Source: Aurifilum marmelostoma (lineage: Eukaryota > Ascomycota > Sordariomycetes > Diaporthales > Cryphonectriaceae). From it: a stretch of DNA of 64,000 nt. The stretch lies in assembly GCA_027559495.1 (NCBI GenBank), contig JAMXSV010000026.1:930001-994000 (forward strand), given 5' to 3'. How positions within the stretch are numbered: the stretch's first letter is position 1; each line of letters opens with the position of its first letter. The position numbers and the translations under genes were made by a program. The notes under the pieces were generated by a model that worked only from the letters and a program-made list of their open reading frames with translations, was not told where the DNA came from and did no database searches. Below, piece after piece: positions 56,156 through 64,000 of this stretch.

Positions 56156-57575
56156 TCATTGGCGTATCATCTCGTCGATGTTTGGATCCATCTCATCGCC
56201 AAGGTCGGGGACCTCCTCACCATCGACCTTTCGCCTCTTGTTCTGTCCGTTCACAGAGACCGGGACAGCAGAGTACTGGGAAGCCAGGTGAGAAAGAGCC
56301 TCAAGACCTGTAGGTTGCGCTTGGGAAAAGGCGGGCTGCGCCGGCGCCGGCTCAAAATCGGAAGCGGCAGGTTCTGGCTCATAAAAGTCGGGCTCATCAG
56401 ACGCAGGCGGAGGTGTCAGGGCCTCGACCTCGGGCCTGTCAGGCTCCGGCACAGGACTGCCAGACTTAGGACCTGGATTACCCGAATCCTGATCGGCCAG
56501 ACCGCGCATGATGGCCATTTCGACATTCTGCTTCTTCTGTTCGATGTCGGACTTCCTTGCAGTGAGCTGGGCGAGCTCCTTCTCTTCGGCGTCCAGGGTC
56601 GTCTTATTCGTGTCGAGAAGTTTCTCAAGAGCTCCGACCAGCTCCTGCCGGGCCTTGACGCACTCTGCAACAGCCCCCCTCGGCAGAGGCGAGCGTCTTC
56701 AACAGCCCATTGAGCCGAGCTGCATAGACGGGCGCTGAAGGCGTGGGTTGATTGGGGTCGGTGTTCTTGGCATACTCCTGCTCGGCCGCGGTCGTTTTGG
56801 CCTTGATGGATAGGGCTAACTTGGATACAGTCGAGGCGGGCGTGATCAGTGGTGTCAGCTCAGACGGCACGGATGGCCCACCGCCGATAGTAGCACTTGC
56901 AACTCCGCTCTTGACCGTGCCCCTAGCCTTGTCTAGGTCTGCATGGTGTATTAGCGATATGTCGCAGGATGGCAATCTCGAGGTGAAAACATACCGTCGA
57001 TTCGAGCCTCAATAGCGCTCTGAATCGCATTTTCGAAGACAGACCGATCCCTCCAGACCTCAACGACACGGCGAACTTTGTTCTGTACGTCAGGAGTGGC
57101 TCCCTTGTACGCCACGGCAACTGCTTCCGCAACTATAGGAGAAAATGCCAGGGGGAAATCATTCTTGTGACGAGCTTTGGACTGCTGAACGACCTCTGCC
57201 AAAACAAAAGAAAAATAACGTAATGCATGTTAGACGGCTCCATCTCCAATCCGCGAGCATGAGAGATGAGGTTCGAATTAAGAGACGCACCGTTGCTAAG
57301 ATAGATCAGGTTCAAACGCCGAGTGCTAGGTGACTCTTTCAACTTCTGGAACCATATCTCAACAGTCCGATCTGCGTGCCGCCTGGAAAAAAGATGGGTC
57401 AGACTTCCACAAGTAGCGTGAGGCCGAGAGGAAAGGGGGGGACAGATTGAGGGACGCGTGAGTCGAAACTTTCATACCTGTGGAACATGATCCATTGTGC
57501 GGCTGTGGCGATGCTGTCATGGCTCTCGTTCAGGGCTGACAGGCGAGCCAGAACCGCATCATCATTGTAAGCCAT
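56156..57575 (-). CDS. Rtt103-like transcription termination factor (CID domain), with a frame break
   Basis: Rtt103 binds the Ser2-phosphorylated CTD of RNA polymerase II and works with the Rat1 exonuclease in termination. Exons are 57575-57478, 57382-57291, 57195-56995 and 56938-56156. The CTD-interacting domain fills exons 1-3: MAYNDDAVLARLSALNESHD, SIATAAQWIMFH, RHADRTVEIWFQKL, RRLNLIYLSNEVVQQSKARH (the end of which crosses an intron) and VEVWRDRSVFENAIQSAI. A coiled-coil and a Pro/Glu-rich tail follow, ending VDGEEVPDLGDEMDPNIDEM. In exon 4 a C run of six at 56674-56679 breaks the frame: ...LKTLASAEG runs to a stop, while AVAECVKARQELVGALEKLL continues in the next frame. Removing one base restores 390 residues and all phases. 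It diverges from clathrin light chain. Confidence 0.88.
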
Positions 57576-58360
57576 TCTTATGGGCCTCAAGTCACAATTG
57601 TCTCCTCTCTCTCTGTGGTCGGTTATGCGGGGTTGTCGCCGCGTCAAGGTGTACCGCTTCAGGGATGGCGGGCGGCCTACTCGGAACAGTGAGCTGCTGG
57701 AGTTGGCGTAACCAGAGTATGGGCATCAATGAAGCTTTCTGCGACGGCTCCAAAGGCAGCGGAGCAGGACACGCTCTTGAAATCTGATGATAGCTTCAAG
57801 GAGAGACGGGCCTGTGGCTGAGTTACAGGATGAAGTGAATTCCCCCAGCCGTTTGTTGTGTTCCGGTTTCGTCTCAGAACGCCAACAATGTCAGGACGAC
57901 TTGACAGATATCACCTCAGGAAGGAGAAACTCTAGCCTAAAACTTCAACCCTAGGGGTTGATAACAATGCAGCCCTGCCTACTGCTGGATCAACTGTGGT
58001 GATGGTGAAAAGAGGAGGAAGAGGAGGGTTCTAAATGGTTCCTGTCTCGAGAACAGTCAACAAACAACTTTATTACAGGTGGGTTCAGTGTGTCTAACCA
58101 AGCTAAGCTTAAAAAGGAAAGGTCGGAAGCTCAGGGAAAGCTAGCACCCAGCACCCTGACCTAATGCCAACATGGGCACATGCAGCCAGTGTAGTAGTAA
58201 CAGTATGTCGTTTGTTAACATCTTCCATCTAACAGACTTCCTCAGCAACAACTGCCCTGCTCACCAAAGATTCTCTCCCCACACCTCGTCGCATACATAC
58301 AGATATTGCACCTTCAATTCAGAAACACCAATTCCCACCATCTGCAGCAATCACGACAAT
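57576..58360. promoter_or_regulatory. Divergent promoter region, rtt103 / clc1
   Basis: A 785 bp shared upstream region with a pyrimidine-rich stretch just before clc1 (about 58225-58350). No ORF is supported. Confidence 0.45.
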
Positions 58361-59314
58361 ATGGCTGACCGTTTCCCGTCCCTCGAGGACTTCGACTCTG
58401 GAGGTAAGCTCCTGCCAGCCCAACGCGACCCAGTTTCCCCTGATTTGCGCCCCATCTTCGCTCTTGCTGATTATCTACTCGCTTCGCAGCCCAGACCGAC
58501 ATCCAGAATGCCTCTGGCGACCCTTCTGCCGACGACTTCCTTGCCCGAGAGAAGGCCGTTCTTGGCGAGGATGCGGACAAGTTCGCGACTGCGGAGGACG
58601 GCGCTGCGTTCGAGACAGGCGACGATGACCTGCTGGGCGGTGGACAGACAACAGAATTCGAGACGGCCTTTCCTGATATCTCTGGTCCCAATGAGGTGCG
58701 TCGCTTCCCTTTTTCCTGCCCATTCAGAGCATGTGCCAACCAGCCAGCGACGTCGGCCCCCCCCCCTTCTCCCCCCCCAACAACAGGCCAACTGCTCCTG
58801 ACTTCATTGAACACATTACTCCTCTGGGGTGCTCATCATATCTAACGCTTGGTTTACTCTACAGACATCTGGCGGCGCCATCACAACCAGCGGCCCTTCC
58901 GTGAACTACAACTCCGGCTACTCAGCCTACGTGGAGGAAGAGCAGGAGCCTGAGGTGATCAAGGAGTGGAGGGCGAAGCGTGACGAGAGCAACGCCAAGC
59001 GGGCAGAACAGTTCGCCCGACAGCGGGAGGAGACGGTGGCCGAGGCACAGCGCAACATTGACGATTTCTACGAGAACTACAACAACAAGAAGGAGAAGTC
59101 CATCGCGGCCACCCGCAAGGATGCTGAGGCGTTCCTGGCCTCTCGCGAGGACACCACCTCGGGCGGCACCTCCTGGGAGCGCATCGCCAAGATTGTGGAT
59201 GTCAGCGGCAAGGGCGCCAAGGGAGGCGCTGCTGGCTCGGGCAAGGAGCGCTTCCGTGAGCTGCTGATGAGTCTTCGCAAGGACGAGAAGGCGCCTGGTG
59301 CGACAGGCTACTAG
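58361..59314 (+). CDS. Clathrin light chain
   Basis: This regulatory subunit of the clathrin triskelion acts in endocytosis and Golgi-endosome transport. Exons are 58361-58403, 58490-58695 and 58865-59314, giving 232 residues, the usual fungal length. The start MADRFPSLEDFDSG is the conserved light-chain N-terminus (FPSLEDFD). An acidic region follows (DDFLAREKAVLGEDADKF, ETGDDDLLGG). The central alpha-helix binding the heavy chain reads EPEVIKEWRAKRDESNAKRA and AQRNIDDFYENYNNKKEKSI, and the end WERIAKIVDVSGKGAKG, then RFRELLMSLRKDEKAPGATGY (shortened to its motif), is typical. No frame break was seen. It converges on COX7. Confidence 0.95.
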
Positions 59315-59488
59315 TCGTTGTCTACGTCACTGTCCTCTCCCTCGCCCATGTCTCTGCACTCGCCGCCGGGCTATCTGAACTCGTCTCGTCAGAGCAGCGT
59401 CGGCCATGCTTTGCGCATCCAGGAGGATTCCTTTGGCAGCCTCATCTAGCGGCTTTTTATTTTGACGACGAAGAGGTCCCCCACACAT

Positions 59489-59520
<32 letters not shown>

Positions 59521-59855
59521 CCATAGTTCATATCGCACCGTTCCTTAAAAAAAGGCGGGAATCGGAATTGTACTTTAGACAACCGGGTTTACGGGGCAGA
59601 CAAGATAGGCATCTGGCAGACGTGGCGCTACAGTTGAATGATTTTGTCATGAGCTGGGTGAAAAGCTTCCGCGGCTGTATCCACGGAAGCGACTTGACAA
59701 GTCAATGTGGGCGTAATGAAACGGAACTTGCACTTTAGACCACAAGAGCTTCGAAAGGTGATGCCCTCCATTGATTGCCTGACTCGTCTATCCTTCTCTA
59801 GTTATACATCCACGCCCGTACTCTCCTTTTGTAACCTTCTCGACATCCTCAACTT
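59315..59855. other. Convergent intergenic region, clc1 / cox7
   Basis: Two 3' UTRs. The stretch includes an AC microsatellite (separate entry). Nothing else was seen. Confidence 0.5.
59495..59520. repeat. AC dinucleotide microsatellite
   Basis: Thirteen AC units in the probable 3' UTR of clathrin light chain. Confidence 0.95.
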
Positions 59856-60452
59856 TTAGGAGCTGCCAAACCAGGTGTTGTATCCCAGAACCTTGCGGCC
59901 CATCCCGTACATCGTGACTGCAACCAAGAATGTCATCAGCCCCTTGTTCCCATCCGCTTGAACGAAAGGAGCAGCAGGTGGTGACTTACCAGCAGTGGTA
60001 CCCCACATAGTGATGACGAAGGGCACGTACAGGACGGTGCTTCGAGGGTGCTATCCGGAAAGTGTGGTCAGCGAAAGACTCTCCCGAGAACCAACGAGTT
60101 CCCTGTCCTCGTCTCTTCCTTGTATGCCAAAACTCAAGTAAAGGGCTTCTGCATAGCCCCCCTCTGCTTCATCCTTCTCGCGGTCGGTCGTCGGAGGTGG
60201 GTTTCGGTGGGCTTACAATGCGCCAGATACGGGTGTGGCCTCTGTAGGCAGCCTGGTAGGTGCGCTGGTGGTGAGGCACCTTGTTCTCGGCGTTGACGAA
60301 ACCTCTGCATGCAAGCACACAAGTCAGCCTCGAGTCCTCATCATAATCTCTCGTCGCACCGGAATGGGTCGGGAGAGCCAATTGAGAGCGCCGGAGGCTC
60401 GCTCGGGGTCGGCAATATCAGCCTAGGAGGTTGAGAGGGACACATACGCCAT
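59856..60452 (-). CDS. Cytochrome c oxidase subunit VIIa (Cox7)
   Basis: A small single-span subunit of respiratory complex IV in the inner mitochondrial membrane. The protein has only 71 residues spread over four exons: 60452-60448, 60304-60217, 60050-59990 and 59917-59856. The first coding exon is just ATGGC, followed by a good GTATGT donor. The joined reading frame gives MAGFVNAENKVPHHQRTYQ, then AYRGHTRIWRIHPRSTVLYV, a membrane helix (PFVITMWGTTAVTMYGMG) and a C-terminus ending YNTWFGSS. The R-x-HPRS motif just before the helix matches yeast Cox7 (WRHPRS). Phases sum exactly to 72 codons. It diverges from the large mitochondrial gene, over 414 bp. Confidence 0.88.
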
Positions 60453-60866
60453 TTCGAAAGTGTGGTTGTTGTGAGGGTTGAGGGGAGAGCGTTCTGTTGA
60501 CGTCGTTGCTGGAGGATTGATTTGGTGGTTCGATGCGGGATCTGGGACTCAAGCCGAGCTGCCTGCGTAAAGGTTGTCTGCTAGGCCCTGATAGGGCGGG
60601 TGCGTGGATGTGCTGAGTCAGCCGATTTTTCAACTATCCATCGGAAATGATCGCCTCCAATTCTCACTTGAGGGCCTCCTCTGAAGAAATGTGTCCCGAC
60701 ATTCGTTACTTGTTTACTATTCTAGATCTGCCATCTACAACTAGCGTTCTTTCCTCATAAGCTCACTGCTTGTGAGAGATAGTCTTACAAAACAATAATG
60801 CGGTAACCTTGGCGTTGAAACGTTGCGAATTTGGTGGCAACAACACGTCTAGCCACAAGGAAAGTT
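60453..60866. promoter_or_regulatory. Divergent promoter region, cox7 / 60.9 kb mitochondrial gene
   Basis: A shared 414 bp region between two genes for likely mitochondrial proteins. No discrete motif is claimed. Confidence 0.45.
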
Positions 60867-63476
60867 ATGCGACGAGGGCTGCTCGGCATCCCACAGTCGC
60901 AACAAGGCACCTTGAGACTTTCCTGCCAGAGCTGGCTCCGAAAGAAGCTTCATCGTGGCGGTGAAATCCTGCCATGTCTCGATACGACACGTTATGCTTC
61001 ATCTTTCACCTTCGCATCCTCGGTGCCACCACCGCGACGGGCCAGGGCGGCCGCCGAGGAGGTGACTTTTGGCCAGCTTGGTGATGAGGATATTTCCTTC
61101 TCAGAAGGTCTCAAGCAGGGGATTGCACAAGCCTTGTCGAGACATCGGAAGCTTGCCAAGACGGACCTGGTATTCACCAGCTACCCACCTCCAGGGTCGA
61201 AATTGTATGGGAAATGGCAGTGGCTGTCTGTGGACCACGACAGGCTCGTTCAGGAATCCGACATCAATGTCCCTGACAGCCAGGGTACGAGGCTTGTGGA
61301 CCTGCCCGAGAACGAGCAGGACATTGAGCTATGGAGTTGTCTCCTTCAGTTTGTCCACCGGCGAATGGGCCGCGACGGCGTCATCATGCTATGGCAATCC
61401 GTCTTTAGCAGACGAAAACTGTGCCAGGTGCATGGACCGCTAGCACAGGCATTCTGGAGCATGGTTCTCAACGCAGCTGTGTCTAGCGATGACTTTCTGC
61501 GAGAGGTTGTCGGCTATGCCGAGTGGATGCGTGAGGCACATCACGTCCAGTGGCCCCGTCTGTACACCACGGTCGTTGCCTACATGATAGAGAACGCACG
61601 CGGGAGCGAGCTTCTGCGGTGGCACGTCACCTTGATGCCTTCGTTCGGGCCTGATGAGGCTGAGTTTATCGACCTCATGAAGAGCTTCATCACCAATCCA
61701 GACCACCGCATTCAGCGCTCACTGGAGCTTCTGTACTCCTACAGCGCTCACCGCAACCTCTACGACAGCCTTGTTCCATATCTTTACAACAAAGGTCATG
61801 CAACTCTCGCCATGAAGTGGCGTATGTTGTTGTGCAAATTCAACGACACTCCCACATCTTTGGCAGCTCGGCCATTCTTACGCTTTCTGAGCGCTTACTA
61901 TCCGAAAACCTCACTCGGGGGAGATGAGAGGATGGTGGCAGAGTTGGCATTGAACAACTCTGAGGATGCGGGTCCTTCGGATCAACCTTCGACAGAAGCA
62001 CTCATCACCGGCCAAAATCTGAGCTATTTGATCAATCGAGTCCATGGCGAGACATTCGGCATCCAAGAGAAGCCCTACAACGATAAATTAGGAGCCAGAT
62101 GGTTCGCAAGTTCTTGGGTCGGACTCGACTTTGCCATCAACGTCATCTACACAATGGGCATGAAGGGTATCGGCCCACTGTCATTACAGTCTATTGCATT
62201 GCGGGAGGGCAATGCTCAGGGCGTTCTTGATCGGATCGAGCAGTTGAAACAGCTCAAGATCAGTCTCCCGCGGACGAATTATGTGAGGGCTATTCGGCAT
62301 TACGCCGCGACGGGCGACAATGCATCGCTACTGGAACTACTCCACTCCGATATCCATCCGGATCTCTTTGATGATGAGCCTGCACAAGATGATCTGCTGG
62401 CGAGCTGCGTCCGCGCAGATGACTGGAAAACGTACCGTCTGGTTCTCAGGACGAGATCAGCCGTACTGTCCGGCATGGCCGCAAGCGCAAGCGATCGTGT
62501 GCTGGAATCCTGTGTCCGTCAGGGCAACGGCCCCATGACGCTCCAGGTCCTACAAGAGATGTCTGCGCACAAGGTCGGCCTGGCGCCGATGACCAGCCAT
62601 ATCCTCTCTAGCTTCATCCTGCAGAACCTCTCACCGCACGCCACACCCAAGGACTCGAGAGAGCACGTCAACCTGCAGATATCGCTCTGCCGCCAGCTAG
62701 CAGCCAGCCGCTTTCCACCGGCCGTCGAGGTCTGGCAGACCCTCCTCTACCGTCTAGGTCGCGAGCACCGCCTCGTCGACCTCGAGCGACTGTCTCTAGA
62801 GATTGTCCGCATCTTTGGCGACTATACCAGAGCAGATCAGCCCATGTGGATCTCACATATGGCCGATGTCCCCCAGCTTCTGCATTCTGAGTCCCCATAT
62901 CCATACTTTCAGAGGCTTCCACGCGACCTCCCTATCCGCCACGATAAACACCCCCTCCGCCAGATCTTCGACAAGGCGCTTCAGACCTCCATTGTGAGAT
63001 GGGGATTCATGTACACGCGTTACGGCCCGGAGGCAGAGGACACCGCGGCGTCACTGCTCACCTCGTCGACACCTGTGTCGTCGTCATCCTTCTTCGCGAA
63101 AGACTACGACGCCCTCCACCCAGCCAAATTTCACTTTGCGCGCGGCATCAGGCTGCTTGCCATGTTACGCGACAAAGGCCTCTTCACCATCGCGCCGACG
63201 GTGCAGAAGCAGGCGACGATGAGGCTCCTCGACCTGTACAGGGGCGGGGGCAGGGGATTCTATGAGTGGCCGCAGGGGAACCCGAGAAAGTCGCAGCTGA
63301 GGAGGTTGACGCGATTAAGTCTTGCCGAGGCCAAGAAGCTCTGTGATGCGGCTTGGGGAAGCGGGGAGATTGTGCCGAGTCTTTTGGATCTCGAGCGGAG
63401 GATCGAGCTTGAGGAAGCGGCAGATACAGTGGGCAATTTGAAGAAGAGGCTGGAGGGGTTCAGGGAGGGTAAATAG
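60867..63476 (+). CDS. Large probable mitochondrial protein, helical-repeat (PPR-like)
   Basis: A single exon of 869 residues from the first ATG in frame (MRRGLLGIPQSQ); the frame is open slightly further upstream but only from TTG. The first 60 residues are basic, lack acidic clusters and contain RYASSFTFASS, a typical mitochondrial presequence. The remainder is mainly predicted helices in repeating pairs, such as FWSMVLNAAVSSDDFLREVV, LYTTVVAYMIENARGSELL, NYVRAIRHYAATGDNASLLEL and RVLESCVRQGNGPMTLQVLQ. This is the look of degenerate pentatricopeptide or related repeat proteins that stabilise or activate translation of individual mitochondrial mRNAs. I cannot assign an orthologue. The family is inferred from helix periodicity. 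Confidence 0.65.
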   Translation: MRRGLLGIPQSQQGTLRLSCQSWLRKKLHRGGEILPCLDTTRYASSFTFASSVPPPRRARAAAEEVTFGQLGDEDISFSEGLKQGIAQALSRHRKLAKTDLVFTSYPPPGSKLYGKWQWLSVDHDRLVQESDINVPDSQGTRLVDLPENEQDIELWSCLLQFVHRRMGRDGVIMLWQSVFSRRKLCQVHGPLAQAFWSMVLNAAVSSDDFLREVVGYAEWMREAHHVQWPRLYTTVVAYMIENARGSELLRWHVTLMPSFGPDEAEFIDLMKSFITNPDHRIQRSLELLYSYSAHRNLYDSLVPYLYNKGHATLAMKWRMLLCKFNDTPTSLAARPFLRFLSAYYPKTSLGGDERMVAELALNNSEDAGPSDQPSTEALITGQNLSYLINRVHGETFGIQEKPYNDKLGARWFASSWVGLDFAINVIYTMGMKGIGPLSLQSIALREGNAQGVLDRIEQLKQLKISLPRTNYVRAIRHYAATGDNASLLELLHSDIHPDLFDDEPAQDDLLASCVRADDWKTYRLVLRTRSAVLSGMAASASDRVLESCVRQGNGPMTLQVLQEMSAHKVGLAPMTSHILSSFILQNLSPHATPKDSREHVNLQISLCRQLAASRFPPAVEVWQTLLYRLGREHRLVDLERLSLEIVRIFGDYTRADQPMWISHMADVPQLLHSESPYPYFQRLPRDLPIRHDKHPLRQIFDKALQTSIVRWGFMYTRYGPEAEDTAASLLTSSTPVSSSSFFAKDYDALHPAKFHFARGIRLLAMLRDKGLFTIAPTVQKQATMRLLDLYRGGGRGFYEWPQGNPRKSQLRRLTRLSLAEAKKLCDAAWGSGEIVPSLLDLERRIELEEAADTVGNLKKRLEGFREGK

Positions 63477-63737
63477 GTGGTGCTGCTGCTATATGACATC
63501 GATACGAGTCGAGATGAGGGTGAATTTTTATCCGCATAGCCTGTGGGCAAAAAACACATACCCCTCCTACATAGAAATTTCAATAGCGCATATCACGAGG
63601 ATTTGGAGCACAATATCAATGATGCTTAACATCTTGATATGGCTAGTATTCAGATGTTGAATATTATTGTGCGTAACACGGCAGCGGCCTATCTGGTGCC
63701 TCTTTCGATAGCCCGTCATCCTGCTGTCCTCGCTGTC

Positions 63738-64000
63738 CTATGCCTTAAACGATGCCTCAATCTTTTCGTGTCGTCTAGCATCGTCTTGTCTCCCAGGATG
63801 CCGTTCAGCCCTCCACCATCCTCAGTCCCAACTCTAATCATGACGATACCATCTTCCATGTTCACCTCACCTGGGCTCCCACCACCACCACCAACAACAT
63901 CCCCTCCTCCTCCTCCTCCTCCTCCCTCGCCTCCACCGTCCCCACCACTCCCGCGCTTGGGCTTCACCAAGAGTAGTATGAACATGCCCACCACAATCAG
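63738..64000 (-). CDS. 3' end of a membrane protein gene with poly-Gly tail (partial, runs off the window)
   Basis: Read leftwards from the window edge, the frame begins LIVVGMFILLLVKPKRGSGG: the end of a transmembrane helix followed by basic residues, as on the cytosolic side of a single-span protein. A glycine-rich stretch coded by a CTC/CCT repeat (about 63887-63931) follows, then VNMEDGIVMIRVGTEDGGG. As written the frame ends at 63716 with an Arg-rich tail. A different frame gives a more natural end (RRHEKIEASFKA, stop at 63738-63740) and would need one base added near 63800-63815. No function can be given. The start lies beyond the window. Confidence 0.45.

Noticed and set aside
651..56938. 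Programmed ribosomal frameshifting as the cause of the frame breaks
   Set aside because: The breaks go in both directions, lie at different sites in unrelated genes and lack slippery-site plus pseudoknot architecture; sequencing error explains them more simply.
1..64000. CRISPR arrays, bacterial-type operons or transposon terminal repeats
   Set aside because: None were seen; the only tandem repeats are microsatellites and homopolymers, and no transposase or reverse transcriptase motif was found.

Overview
The window is nuclear DNA of a filamentous ascomycete (Pezizomycotina, most likely a Sordariomycete). The genes carry short GT-AG introns of about 50-140 bp, have GC-rich third codon positions that create long antisense shadow ORFs, and encode fungal forms of housekeeping proteins. 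The species cannot be named from the sequence alone.

Layout: 0.6-10.4 kb holds the SNF1/AMPK beta subunit, Kae1 of KEOPS, an unrecognised three-exon gene, EPL1 of NuA4 and calcineurin B. From 10.4 to 27.6 kb there is almost nothing but one Gln/Ser/Thr-rich fungal protein gene (18.2-19.5 kb) flanked by about 7.8 and 8.1 kb of apparently non-coding, tract-rich DNA. From 27.6 to 48.6 kb genes are dense: mitochondrial uS9, eEF1B-gamma, a NIF/FCP1-like protein, RRP36, COQ8, ES2/BIS1, PP5, a POP8-like RNase P/MRP subunit, SPT4, KIN17 and aspartokinase HOM3. A single cytochrome P450 follows (49.5-51.5 kb), then the mitochondrial ABC transporter MDL1, RTT103, clathrin light chain, COX7, a large mitochondrial helical-repeat-like protein and, at the right edge, the 3' end of a glycine-rich membrane protein gene. 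There is no operon, CRISPR array, rRNA or convincing tRNA. Several genes form divergent pairs over 0.4-1.8 kb intergenic regions. Functional themes are transcription and chromatin (EPL1, SPT4, RTT103, ES2), RNA processing and translation (Kae1, POP8, RRP36, uS9m, eEF1B-gamma), mitochondria (COQ8, MDL1, COX7, uS9m) and signalling (AMPK beta, calcineurin B, PP5).

The most striking observation is that seven otherwise well-formed genes are each broken by one or two single-base frame shifts, eight in all, nearly every one in a G/C tract. After each one-base correction the exon phases of every gene add up exactly, so assembly or sequencing error is the leading explanation. Other points of interest are two 5-nt coding exons (eEF1B-gamma and COX7), the gene desert around the unnamed 18 kb gene, and a NIF-domain protein whose second catalytic Asp is replaced by Asn. 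I did not find a clear new multi-gene system.
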